Program-made: the position numbers and the translations under genes | In this document: in pieces, positions 11,971-22,580 of the stretch | Layout: the number at the start of each line of letters is the position of its first letter | How positions within the stretch are numbered: the stretch's first letter is position 1 | NCBI GenBank assembly: GCA_023634235.1 | Contig: JAMKCF010000006.1 | Location: forward strand, 10,941,751 to 11,005,750 | Reading direction: 5' to 3' | Source: Pisaster brevispinus | Lineage: Eukaryota; Echinodermata; Asteroidea; Forcipulatida; Asteriidae | Length of the DNA: 64,000 bases | The notes under the pieces: model-generated | Database searches by the model: none | The model's input: only the letters and a program-made list of their open reading frames with translations | What the model was told of the DNA's origin: nothing

Positions 11971-12254
11971 CATGCTATTGAGTAGATGGTGGCATTTGCG
12001 AATTTGCATGTCACTTGCAGGCTCAAAACATCGTCAAGTCTGCACTTCTTTTTTCTGTTTTTAGGGTACGCAGTGCTGTATGATTTTTAAAAATCAGGAC
12101 AAATCCTTGCGAATCACAGGCCTGAGGTGCAGAGCACTCCATCATGGCAAACCTACTGCACTGCTACAGAAGTGTAACATCAGTGAAAAAGCTTTATTAT
12201 TGGGGTCGTTGAGCCATACAAGGATAAGTCAAAATAGATTCCAAGTTATGACAT

Positions 12255-12512
12255 GCATGAGTCGAGTTGGTGTAGTGGTATCTTTCCTCGCCTTCTACCT
12301 CTGGGACCCCGGTTCGAATCCCATGGGGAGCACTATGTGGATTGGGTTTTTAGTCCCTTCCTTATTGCGTGGGTTTTTCCTTCCACCTCTAAAGCTGAAA
12401 CTTCCTTCCTTGTCTTCTCTCCATGGGGTTCTTGGCTATATACAGTGATTAAGTTTGCTTTTCTGAGAGTCCTTGCATCACAACCAGAATTATGAAATGA
12501 AATGAAATGAAG
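12255..12512 (+). repeat. tRNA-derived SINE (copy 1)
   Basis: The tRNA-like head has box A (GTTGGTGTAGTGGT) and box B (GGTTCGAATCCC). A conserved body follows ('ccttattgcgtgggtttttcc', 'cttctctccatggggttctt'), with an (ATGAA)n tail at about 12,492-12,510. Antisense relatives occur at 11,760 and 16,705. Confidence 0.8.
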
Positions 12513-13689
12513 GTTTCCAGGTAAAAAATGTGCACAACTGCAACTGACCTGGACTGTGATGAGAGTGTTGGACTTGGAAATCTGGCCATGTTAACCCATT
12601 AGTTCCTTGGCCTCGGGGTGTCCAGAACATTTCTGACCATTTTCTCCCTTTGTGGAGAGATCAACCCCCCCCCCCCCCCCCCCCGAGTACTGCAGTTAAA
12701 CCCCTTCAAATAATAACAAGAGGGTTGTCGATAAAGTGTAGAACAATTTCACAAAGAGAGTACAATATCCAAAAGAGAGTACAATATCCAAAATAGAGAA
12801 TTATGACCTTGTTTACACTGTCGTCGACAATTGGTGTGACGACGGATGCATTCATGCCTAATTCCAAATGATCTCATTACGCATTTTACCATTTATTTAA
12901 AAATGAAAGAAATGAGCAACAGTAAGAGGAACCAGGTAGATACATGACCATGGTGTATGGCAGCATCGGCGGTTGTTGGCAATGGCAGGGACTGCTGGGT
13001 GCTCAATTCTGCATCTGTAAAGGCAAAAAAGGCAATTGGTTGGCCATTAAAACAAATAACACAAATCTGGGGACAATTAGTCGACATTTAATTGTGCACA
13101 ATATTTGGCCCGTGGAAAAAATAAGGAAAAGTACAAGGGCTGACCTACACGTAAATACATGACATATGGAATAGGCTTTTACACTTTTCTGGCATCTTGG
13201 TCATGTGGGCAAGAATCTTGATTATATGTTTCAGTGATTCAAAATGTAGCGTCACGCAAAGAACCTGCAACTTCGCTATGAAAACCCACACCCAATCTAA
13301 GTTATGCTGTGTTATTCACAAAAGAATTTACAATGGGAAAATGCACGAATACCAAAGTATACTCGAAGAAGAACTACCACACCACTTGGGAGATGGTGCA
13401 GCAACTTCAAATCAATCTGAGTGAAAACTGGAAAAGAAAAAAAAGATACCTATAGATTTGGAGCAGCCCAAGTAGACATCCTTCTCATGACTGCATTGGT
13501 GTTGATGCCATGTCCCAAGTTCACATTGGTCCAATGTCTCTTCGTCACCTTTACAAGCTATGCCCTCTTGTAGTATTGGTCCTTTGTAACCCGACCCACC
13601 ACTTCCCTATCAACCCAAGCGAATGGAAGAGTACATTACTAAAAAAGACTTCTCACTATCTTTTCCAAAAATATGATGAGCGTGGCCAA
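12513..13689. other. Intergenic spacer, no gene seen (copy 1)
   Basis: Holds a poly-C run (12,666-12,684; shorter in copy 2) and a twofold repeat of 'agagagtacaatatccaaaa' (about 12,755-12,795). The rest is unremarkable. Short open frames on either strand have no recognisable motif. Confidence 0.5.
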
Positions 13690-13965
13690 GCCCAGGGCTC
13701 GAATTTAGGGGGAAAATCCATAAGACTGCAGGGCTTGTAGTTTAAAATTGTTACTGGAACAGAATTTATTTAAAAAGACCAGAATCTGATGAAAAAGAAT
13801 CTTGTACAAAGTTTAACATCTATAAAAACTGTTTTTAATTCTTTCTACACAGTGAGGTACTTTATGTCAATTGAAAAACACAAGACCAGCGGACTTGTCC
13901 AGCCCTGAGTTTACTGGCCTTAGGCTTGAATCACTGGCTTTTATCACTGGAGTTAATTTCCAGCC
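13690..13965. repeat. Dispersed repeat A, second member (copy 1)
   Basis: Diverged member of the family at 8,309-8,650, in the same orientation and immediately followed by a tRNA-like SINE. Confidence 0.6.
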
Positions 13966-13967
13966 CT

Positions 13968-14270
13968 GCAAGCGGTCTAGTGCATCGGACTCAAGTTCAA
14001 TGGATGAATCATTGGAGTGTGGGTTTGAATCCCGGTCATGACGCTTGTGTCCTTGAGCAAGGCACTCAACCATAATTGCTTCTCTTAACACAGGTGTATA
14101 AATGGGGACCTGCGAGGGCTGAGATAGTGTTGTGTTGAGTTGACCCCTAAGTGCTATAGCTTAGAGTTGTATGCTTCCCACGGAGTTAAGAAAGTTTGAG
14201 GATTGGTCTAAAAAAAGCCTGATGACCAGCCTAATAATGTTGTAAAGCGCCTTGATCTAGCTACTAGCAC
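13968..14270 (+). repeat. tRNA-like SINE, second family (copy 1)
   Basis: Box A-like 'gcggtctagtgc' and box B 'gggtttgaatccc' are followed by 'gtccttgagcaaggcact', a phrase widespread in repeats of aquatic animals. It lacks the tail of the first family. Confidence 0.6.
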
Positions 14271-15209
14271 TATCAGGGTTTGCCCTTAACTTTTTCAATG
14301 ACTAGCCAGCAGGACCAGTTAGCTTGTCATTTCACTAGTCCATGCATAATATATTCAGTAGGGATGCTTTTCGACACTGAACTAGCCAGCCAGACCACTT
14401 GGAGAGAATTCTGACTGGTCCTCATGTGTTTTAACTAGCCTTTGGCCAGCGGACCACTGTTAATGGAGAACGCTGACTTTATATGAACTGCTTTGCACGG
14501 CTGCTGGGGAGGGTTGGGATTCAAACACCAATCAGTTTTCTCAGTCTGCAATTGTCAGACAGCTTGAGTGAGGCTTTAAATTGTTTTGAAAGAAGTCAAA
14601 CAATCACCAAAAGGAAAAAAAAGATGAGCCCGCATTGTGTCCAGTAGTTTTGTGTCTCTGGCGACAAGCACACAGAGCCTGTAAACCTCCTGAATTGTGA
14701 CGTCTGGGAGGTTTTGGGTCTAGAATGAGGGGGAACCCAGGTTTGGGAACCATTTTCTGGATTTTTTCAAACTTGTCAAATTTTATTTTATGGAATTAGC
14801 ATCCAGAACCCAAAAGAAGATGCTACCGCTGCGTCCAAAGAACATTTTTGACTCTGTTTGTTTTCCCGAACATAAAATTAGTATGAAGTAACTATAACTA
14901 GTAAACTTGCGAGCACAACCATATGCAGATCTCTTTTGGGAGGTCTTGACATTTTGAACAGTATACTCTGCTCGTCTTTGGGAGACCCTGAACCACCCAG
15001 ACGTTATAATTCAGAAGGTTCACTCCGCCCAAAAGAGATTTACACATGGTTAAGGTTACTTCTTATTTTCCACACCATGCAAAGCTTCAAACATCACTTA
15101 TCAAATTAGTCAATTACCACCAAGAAAGTTGTGGTGTTGTGAGCAAATGCTACACAAATGCTCAAAGTGGTGACTACTACAGCTTATTCAAGCTTTGTTC
15201 TCAACTTAC

Positions 15210-15403
15210 CAATCCGTTCCCATCATACCAGAGTTCACTGTAGCCAAGCTCACGACAAGCAACAAGGGAATTTTCTCTGGTCCAATCGGTGTTACATATT
15301 GTGCCCCATCTGCCATTATGGAATATCTCCACATATGTTGATCTCCCTGACTGACTGCCATGATGGACTCCAGGATATGCAAATCGGACTGGGTGTTTCC
15401 CTT
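15210..15403 (-). CDS. SRCR half-module exon (module 4), copy 1
   Basis: 194-nt exon, phase 1 start and phase 0 end, with acceptor TTCAG and donor G|GTAAG. It encodes the N-terminal half of an SRCR domain (V-R-F-A-Y-P-G, G-R-W-G-T-I-C-N, V-A-C-R-E-L-G-Y). The exon for the second half was not found downstream before the dehydrogenase gene; it may be diverged or lost. Confidence 0.8.
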
Positions 15404-15533
15404 CTGAATAAGAGTGAGAAAAAAAGTTGTTTAATGTTCAAGTAATTTGGAATAACACTATACACTACCCACATTCAACATTCCTATAAAAGCAATACAT
15501 GATCTGTAATTCTGGTATATTATTATTATTATT

Positions 15534-15900
15534 GTTATAATGTATTTCTGGTAACGAAACCAAGGATGCCTCATAAGTGAACTTAATCAATGTAGCCTGC
15601 CAGCACGAGGAAACCTGTAAACAAGGACTCTTGCTATGTGAACCAGAAACACTGGGGTTAACCCTGCTCTCCCACGATAAGTGTTCTGGGTTCTTTTATG
15701 TGCACTACCCAACCTAGTACATGGGTCCTACGGCGTAATGTCCCATCTGAAGCACAAATCAATTATGGTAAAGTATCTTGCTCAAGGACACAAGTGTCAT
15801 AACTGGGACTCCAGCCCACACTCTGCTGATTAGCAACACCAGGGCTTGAGTCCAGTGTTCTTTACCACTCAGATGTTGGCTTTTGAAACCATTGCTTTTG
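15534..15900 (-). repeat. Dispersed repeat in SRCR intron (copy 1)
   Basis: Contains 'gggttcttttatgtgcactaccca', 'cgtaatgtcccatctgaag' and antisense 'cttgctcaaggacacaagtg' (complement of the second SINE family phrase). It is a composite of tRNA-related repeats in minus orientation. Confidence 0.55.
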
Positions 15901-16240
15901 CTTAGATTCTAGCTTAAGCTCCGTCAGCTATTTTCAAAACATACACTTTCTGTACAAGACTTCAAACAGGGCCCAATTTCATAGAGCTTCTTTAGCACCA
16001 CAAGAAGCTCAGCACAACAAAATCATGCTTACCAGAATAAGGTTACCAGAAAGGTTACCAGCCAAAATACCATTACACATCTAACACCTGTGAGCAGTGT
16101 CCAGCTAACTTTTGCAGAACATTTTAAAGCAATTTTTGCTGCTTAAACAGCTCTATGAAACTGGGCCCAGGTGGACGAAGCCTAAGCTGAGTGGAAGCCT
16201 AACCTGGAGTTTCAATTATGGCCTTAAAGGTCTTATATAC

Positions 16241-16600
16241 CTGGGAGAGATCCACTGCATATGAACCCAACTGGAGCACTGGTCGCTGGTGAGCCATCAG
16301 CATCCATGTCGTCAAACGCGCACTGTGCCAACGACTCCTCATCTCTTGAACACCTCATATTCTCGATAGTGATTGGCGCGGTAATCTCACCGAACTGATC
16401 ATCGGTTGTCACGTCTATCAGGTATCCAAACCCAAGCTGACGACAGACGACTGTACCTACGCTAAACAGACCAATTCTATCGAAGTAATCTTCCCCCGAT
16501 TCCATGTAAATTGTGACCCAGCGACCCTTGTAGAAAATCTCCAGGAGTCCCTCATGCGGATTCTTGCCATTGACGAGTCTAACTTGAAAACCTGCTGGCT
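16241..16600 (-). CDS. SRCR exon (module 3, four-cysteine), copy 1
   Basis: 360-nt phase 1-1 exon. It starts V-R-L-V-N-G, with V-V-C-R-Q-L-G-F-G, M-R-C, A-Q-C and F-I-C-S. The cysteines usually at the W-G-x-x-C position and in the C-x-H-x-E region are absent (here R-W-V-T-I-Y-M and T-S-A-P-V-G). These two normally bond to each other, so one whole disulfide is missing. Confidence 0.88.
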
Positions 16601-16689
16601 CTGAAAAGGAAGCCAAAGAGCAAAACAGTATTAGTTGTCAATGTTTTCTCCCTAAAACACTCCTCTACGTGCATCTTGAGGCTTACATT

Positions 16690-17127
16690 ATTTACTTATT
16701 TATTACTTCTGGTTGTGAAGCCAAGGATTCTAAGAAAAGCGAACTTAATCACTGTAGCTGAGAACCCCATGGAGAGAAGACAAGGAAGTTTCAGTTTAAG
16801 ATGTGGAAGAAAGACCTCAGACAATTATTCCAGGGAAACCCACGGAATCAGGTAGGGACCAGGCCTTGAACTTTGTTCTTGAAGGGGCGCAGCTATCTTC
16901 TTCTGGTAAGGGGGCACTCTATGAGGAAAAGTTAAGTTTGTATTGGAACTTTGCAAACGGCACCACAGCAAAAGCACAGGGCATCAAGGCAATTGCTGTG
17001 GGTACCGAGGGTTATTTCAAGGCCTGAGGGACTGAAAACCCAATCCACATAGTGCCCCTGGCAGAATTTGAACTGGGATCATAGAGCTGGCAAGGGAGGA
17101 AAGATACGACTACGCCAACCTGACCGC
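16690..17127 (-). repeat. SINE, antisense, with internal insertion (copy 1)
   Basis: Reverse-oriented member of the SINE at 12,255: 'gaaccccatggagagaagacaaggaa', 'actgaaaacccaatccacatagtg', and a degraded box B. About 170 bp at roughly 16,857-17,025 interrupts the body. Confidence 0.7.
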
Positions 17128-17373
17128 CCCAATGTGTGCATCTACATGTATCTACATAAAAGACTATGTACTTTCTTCAGATTAAAAGAGCAGCAGGATT
17201 GAGCACTGTCAATTAAGGGCAGGCCTCTTTTAGAACAGAAAAGAATGCCAAAAACATAGGTTGCTTAAACTGTTCGCACAATTTCAGAACATAAAAAGAA
17301 ACTACACTGCAGTTTCCGTTACAGCATCATATGATAACAACAATTTGTAATTTGGGGTTAAACAAAGAAAAAT

Positions 17374-17446
17374 TGACTAGAGCAAGATTTGAATCTACGA
17401 CCTCCAGATTAACATGCCGGCGCTCTGCCAACTGAGCCACCTAATG
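17374..17446 (-). repeat. tRNA-Asn-like pseudogene or SINE head (copy 1)
   Basis: The minus strand reads like a tRNA: GGCTCAGTTGGCAGAGCG (D arm), an anticodon-loop-like TGTTAAT with GTT, then TAGATTCAAATCTTGC (degraded T arm). The acceptor ends do not pair well, so I call it a tRNA-derived repeat rather than a functional tRNA gene. Confidence 0.6.
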
Positions 17447-17793
17447 TTGCCAGTCTCCCCATTTTGTCAATGTCTTTGTGCGGGAGTGCCAGTCAGAAGC
17501 CATTCAACCTGTGACTGCCATATGGCCAGAATCACACCCAAGTTTATGATACAACCTGGGAAGCGGCAGCAGAGGGATCACCTTAAAGGGATGCTACTTT
17601 TTATTTGAAGTATCAAGTAATAAACCACAAAGGAAACTGACTGGGAAACCACAAGGGAAACTTTACCCAGTCAGCTTCCCTTGTGGTACTTGAACAACAA
17701 TTTGTGTCACACCTGTCCTAAAAACACTAAACATTGAATTTGCTCAATTTGCTCAATTTCAGGACTTAAATTACTGTGCAAATAAATTTTCAC

Positions 17794-18144
17794 CTTCTCT
17801 TCTATTGCAAATCACGCCAGCTTCGTGACCAGGGAGACATTGCTCAGTAAACCACATATCAGCACGACACTCTCCGATAGACCTCTCGACTCCCTGGCAC
17901 TCCAGGCCAGTGGCTATATACTTCAATTGTCCCAGCCGAGGCTGCTGTTCGCCAAAGTATGAACCAGCGGTTGCCCTGGAGGCCGATGGGAAGCCCATCT
18001 GTCGACAGATGACGTTTGCTTCTGCTTTGTCCCATCCTTTATCGCAGACCAAGTAGGGATCTGAACCTGGGTATGGTCGGATGAGAAGACCTCCCTCCGT
18101 GGCAAAGCGAATATAGGAGAAGAATTGCACTTCTATGTTGGATG
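17794..18144 (-). CDS. SRCR exon (module 2), copy 1
   Basis: 351-nt phase 1-1 exon, acceptor ATCAG and donor GAAG|GTG. It encodes one SRCR module with six cysteines (V-C-D-K-G-W, I-C-R-Q-M-G-F, L-E-C, G-E-C, Q-C-L, V-I-C-N), the group A pattern, with the typical G-H-E-A-G-V ending. It differs from copy 2 at a few residues, for example T for P before E-Q-C-L. Confidence 0.88.
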
Positions 18145-18450
18145 CTGATTTCAAAACAAAAGCAAAAATAAGTCATCCCTACAATTCAGTTTACCAATTG
18201 CCAAGAAAGATCTCACACTCACAGGGTCTTTAATTTAAACATTTAAAAATATTTGTTGTTGCGCTTTTCAAAACATTTTTTTCCCATGAGAAAAGATATT
18301 CTCTGATAATTGAACCCTTGGTTCTCCTGATAGTCCGGTGGCTTAGGGCAAATTTTTGGCAAAATCGTGAAACGCTGGAATAAAGCACAAAATTTGTTAC
18401 AGTTATTCTATAGGTCCCATAGAATCATTCTAGAGGGGGGTGCCCGGTTT

Positions 18451-18492
18451 GGGTGACCTAGGTCAAGGTCAGGCTGAGGTCAAAGTTTTTCA
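18451..18492. promoter_or_regulatory. Cluster of AGGTCA half-sites (copy 1)
   Basis: Within about 40 bp there are TGACCT and AGGTCA back to back, an immediately following AGGTCA, and another AGGTCA a few bases on. This arrangement is like nuclear-receptor response elements. It lies in an intron/5' region of the SRCR gene and is kept in copy 2 (about 56,360-56,400). Function is unproven. Confidence 0.35.
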
Positions 18493-19012
18493 CCAATAGA
18501 GAGACGCTTCCACATATCATTAAAACTTATAACAAATGACCATGCTTCAGACACCCAGGCAGAACAATGTGGAAAAAGTTGATCCCTTTAGTTTACTGAT
18601 CTGGAGATGACCACCCCCCCTCTTATATACTTAAATGGGACCCCTAAAACAAGTGTGCAAAGTTTGGTGCGTTAATGCGGCATGTCACAATTTTGTCATA
18701 AAGCCACCAGACTATCATGGTCAGGACAAGACCAACTGAGCTACGATCAATATCGCAACTATCTTTTATTTGGGAGAAAACAAATGATTTGACTGTATTA
18801 AAGAGGGTCTCTTCACATCGTTAAATATCTTCCATAAATTTTACAAGAACGACCTAGTGATATTGTGCTGTGACAATGACAATGACAATATTGACTATCA
18901 ATGACAGAATACTGTACATGTATATTTAAAAATACATAGATCACTAAATTGTTGCCTGTTATGACAAACACAAGAAGAAGAGGCATACAGCAGGTACCAA
19001 ATTCAATGGGAT

Positions 19013-19150
19013 GCTGTACTTCTCTTTTAGAAATGTTGACTTTGACGCTCATGGCATAATCGTTACAATTATTGCAACTAATACAAGTACTTTTCAGCCC
19101 TAACTGATGTACGATCGTCGAAGTCAAAATTTCAAAAAGAGAAGTACAGC
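19013..19150. repeat. Foldback repeat with GCTGTACTTCTCTTT arms (copy 1)
   Basis: Inverted arms of about 35 bp at 19,013-19,047 and 19,116-19,150 around a spacer of about 68 bp. It lies at the end of the well-conserved duplication. Confidence 0.75.
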
Positions 19151-19679
19151 GCCCCACAAACATTTACTGGGTCTATATTTACAGACTCAGCATGGATAAA
19201 GCTAGACCCCCGTATCAGGCACTCCTCCAATTCACAAGCCAAATAGGACCAACTTTAAAGCCTAAATTTATCAAATCTCCCTAAAAGTTGAAACACACAA
19301 CCCCCAGGTTCTTACCATTACACATTCTATTAATTGCAGGACCCTAAAAACCTTACAATTAAAAAGATTCTGTGGGTATACAAATTATGATAATTAGCTT
19401 GGCGCATGAATTTTTTCCTATTTAGTGTGGTGCACCCTATAAGGGCAGTCATTTATTCTTTATGGTCAAAAAGTTAGGCTTAAAATGTTAAGGATAAGTC
19501 ACTGGATATCTGAAGAAAAAAATGGGAAATGTTATTGCGTTCGTCTACAACAAGGTCAAACATGTTGGAGCATTTACACAACCTCCAAAAAGAGATTTTT
19601 ACCACTGTCATTTTAGAATAATATTATTCTGCTTCATTTGCGCGAGAATTATTATTATTATCAGTCCACATACTCTTTT

Positions 19680-20490
19680 ATTTCAACAGTGGTTAATCGC
19701 AAATACAAAAGAAGGAGATCATTATCACAAAACCATGACAAAGGTAAAACACTTCTCTCGCCAGTGCTCTGTACTATCACATGACAGACAACGCAGTCTG
19801 TTAACCGATTTGGCAACAAAAAGCGAACACTTCATAACAAACCTAGTATAACCAATGTTGAACTTTCTACAAACCAGGTCTAAATTTCGTTCCAACCCCG
19901 CCAAACCTACACGCCGATCTCTTTTGAGCGACCATAAACACCTTCACTCGAAGGATGAGAATCGTTTATCTAATAACAAGACTTCCAAAACCCAACCATT
20001 CAAACCACCATCAACTTGGCTTCCCAAATCAACATAATAATCTCACACTTGAGAACTATTTGGAGGCCACCAAATTTGAACTTGCTCACATTCGTTTGAA
20101 ACAACAGAAAAACAATATGACAAAGAACAAAATATTAGCTTTATCACAGTTAAAAAACAACAACTAAATCGTGATCAAACCATATGACAAATGCAAAGGA
20201 ATTTGCATTATGAACCTCACTGACTATCTGGCCGTAGGCTACCGCCATCTTACTCTAGTTCTCAGCACTACGAAGAGCTAGAAGAAGAATATATACACAA
20301 GAGACAAGTCAGTTGGTCCACAATGTTCTCACAAAGATGGTAAACCAAAACATCATCAACCGCAAAACATATGAGTACCTCGACCCCCTCACACAGAAAG
20401 TGGCGTGCCCGACTATGTACTTTTTACCAAAAATACACAAAACTCCACCACCAGGAGAACATTTCATTATAGGCCATAATACATGGAAAC
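19680..20490 (+). pseudogene. Penelope-like retroelement reverse transcriptase remnant
   Basis: Pieces in several plus-strand frames follow the order of a Penelope-like element: a linker rich in Asn/Lys with P-S-T-W-x-P, T-L-E-N-Y, an I-V-I-K-P-x-D-K motif at about 20,170-20,190 preceded by an in-frame TAA, and P-T-M-Y-F-L-P-K-I-H-K-T-P-P-P-G at about 20,411-20,458, the hallmark of the RT 2a/3 region. The fingers/palm catalytic part is missing because a foldback element starts at about 20,488. No GIY-YIG domain is seen. Confidence 0.8.
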
Positions 20491-21547
20491 AGGTCAACTC
20501 GTACGCACGCAAACTCGTACGCACGCAAACCCGTACGCCAATTGGACAACTCGTGCGCCAACCAACTCGTACACACACAAACTCGTACACCCACAAACTC
20601 GTACACACGCAAACTCGTACACAAACAAACTCGTACGCAGGTGTATTTATTACGGGACACTTGTACATTGGAAACAACGAAAGCACTCATATCGAATCGT
20701 GCTACTTAACTAGGCGGGAATTATTAATTCGAAAGCGGGAATTATTAATTCGAAATTAATGATTGATACTTGATTGATAAAATGGTGGCGCTGTCCAATT
20801 CAGTGACACTCCAAGACAAGTAGTTGACTTGTAAAACATAAAACCGTAAAATTATGATTACAAGTCCAAGGCAGGATCTTCAAGCTATAGGACGCCTACC
20901 AAGCCGGGACTCTAGCCTGTTGTCAGCGTGCAGCCACCTCCATGGTCCTGCGATGTGAGCAACTTCAAGCCCCAAACCAAACGGTCCTTTCAGGACCCAT
21001 GAAAACCACCGGCCCTTTTCAGGGCCACACATTTACAAAAGGACAAAACTCCCCAAAAATCAGTTTGTTTTTCAAAAACATCTGTTTTATTTTCCAAAAA
21101 TTATTTACTATCAAAAATTGAGAAAAATACCAAAACCATCTGTTTTATTTTCCAAAAATTATTTACTATCAAAATTTCAGAAAAATATCAAATTGAAATA
21201 AACCCTACCTTTCGGATTTTAGCGGGAATGCCATCCGTCAAATCAAAGTTTAATTACGTGAGGGAAAACAAAAACAAAACTAAAACGCAATTCATTATTA
21301 TTAGACTTATTAAACCTTTTCACGAAGTCAACACGTAGTGAATTATTACAATATTATAAGTTATAATAATAACTTTGCATCAAAACGGCGAAACCTTTTC
21401 CCTGAGTCAACACGTAGTGAATTATGCTTGCGTACGAGTTGGTGGGTGTACGAGTTAGTTTGCGTACGAGCTGGTGTGCGTACGACTTGGTGTGTGTACG
21501 AGTTTGTGCGTGTACGAGTTTGTGTGTGTACGAGTTGACCAGCATTC
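20488..21547. mobile_element. Foldback element with CTCGTAC sub-repeat arms
   Basis: The left arm (20,492-20,640) is about ten units of roughly 14-16 bp built on AACTCGTACNCACGCA. The right arm (21,428-21,540) is the inverse, ending GTACGAGTTGACC. Both ends share GGTCAACTCGTAC as inverted termini. An 11-bp repeat TAATACATGGA at 20,477-20,487 and 21,548-21,558 may be the target duplication, though a few bases separate it from the arms. The centre of about 790 bp is non-coding and has two internal direct repeats (near 21,080/21,139 and 21,314/21,392). Confidence 0.75.
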
Positions 21548-21660
21548 TAATACATGGAGGCAAAATGTCTCTATTTTTCAATTTTCGTGCAACACGGCTG
21601 GGGATTACTTAAAACTACTTCATGACTTTGAATGCGGTCATACTAATTAGCGTCAACAGG

Positions 21661-22118
21661 CCCATTTCACGACAACTCAAGACAACTCAAGACAACTCAA
21701 GACAACTCAAGACAACAAGTTTAAAATGCCATCAAATACAATGGTTGTAATCAGAGTGTACCTGAAAACACGTTTAAAACTGACTGGAACCATATTTTTC
21801 ACGGGAAAAAAATTTTTTTCTCGTAAAAATAGTCAACTTTCTCCGTCCGTAGAGCTCATAGAATTGACCGACGTGATGCTATTGCGCGGTCCAAAGTCAT
21901 TGCGCAAGCGCAATAGCATCACGTCGGCCAATTCTACGGACGGAGAAAGTTGACTATTTAAGTATTTTTACGAAAAAAACATTTTTTCCCGTGAAAAATA
22001 TGTATGCACGATGGTTCCAGTCAGTTTTAAACGTGTTTCCAGATACACTCTGATTACAACCACTGTATTTGATGGTAACCTGTTGTCTTGAGTTGTCTTG
22101 AGTTGTCGTGACCCCTTT
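21661..22118. mobile_element. Giant foldback hairpin with GACAACTCAA terminal repeats
   Basis: Two arms of about 220 bp are near-perfect inverted copies around a loop of about 20 nt near 21,890-21,908. Each outer end holds tandem GACAACTCAA units (about five left, two right). Arm differences are small indels (7 bp left near 21,854, about 11 bp right near 22,002). No coding capacity. The structure matches a foldback-type DNA transposon or long MITE. Confidence 0.85.
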
Positions 22119-22580
22119 GAATGGGTTGCAACTATGTATCTCCATCCAAAACAGCTGACACAGTGACCTCGACAACATTGTCACGTTAGTCTAGCGGCCG
22201 GATGGATGGATGCCCGTGACTGAACAATATTAAAAATGGGTTTTGTATCCTCCTAATACACACGTACACCGGCAGCACTCTCGGCACAGCACTCAGTAGC
22301 AGCAGTAGGCACTTCGTGATTGTCTGGGTTGTAGCTTTAATTTATTGCATTGGCAAATTTTATGATCAGGTAAGCTGAGTCCGCAGGATTAATGTAATTT
22401 GAAACGGAAACTTGTATTAAAAACTTGTATAAAACAAGTTGTAAAACTAAAAGTCTTTGATTTGAAGTTGTAACTTGTTTGACCAAAGTAGAACAAATAC
22501 ATTCCTTGCTCTATTCATGGAGGTAGAAATAGTGGTTAAGTTTAGACCCAGTAACTGGGGCGCTGTGCTCTACCTATTGC

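Larger units (their letters stand above)
15210..18144 (-). pseudogene. SRCR-domain gene, copy 1 (5'-truncated)
   Basis: Three SRCR exons on the minus strand: 18144-17794, 16600-16241, 15403-15210, with consensus splice sites and phase-1 starts. The signal-peptide exon and first SRCR exon present in copy 2 are absent: the sequence jumps from the equivalent of 57,062 to that of 58,639, and beyond 19,440 the flank is unrelated. The exons carry no stops, so they could still be used from a new promoter, but the native secretory start is missing. SRCR proteins are secreted or membrane receptors, often used in echinoderm immunity (family knowledge). The second half of the last SRCR domain was not found. 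Confidence 0.75.
1..19440. repeat. Segmental duplication, copy 1
   Basis: Near-identical to 37,948-57,062, seen by direct comparison. The offset starts at 37,947 and drifts to about 37,909 through small indels (for example a 10-bp indel near 3,290). In the first 8 kb I count only about eight substitutions. Around 16-19 kb substitutions and indels are clearly denser. The last piece, 19,216-19,440, matches 58,639-58,865 at much lower identity, after about 1.57 kb present only in copy 2. The left boundary lies outside the window. It may be a real tandem duplication or a partly collapsed haplotype in the assembly; sequence alone cannot decide. Confidence 0.95.

Noticed and set aside
12080..12495. 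Plus-strand frames of 122 and 80 codons
   Set aside because: They lie in the tRNA-derived SINE and its flank.
17374..17446. Functional tRNA-Asn gene
   Set aside because: The acceptor stem does not pair and the T arm is degraded; the context is repetitive.
20492..21540. CTCGTAC repeats as a CRISPR or satellite array
   Set aside because: There are two inverted blocks of short degenerate units enclosing unrelated DNA, which fits a foldback element better.
21548..21660. Continuation of the Penelope-like frame after the foldback element
   Set aside because: The sequence after the putative target repeat does not give a recognisable RT block.
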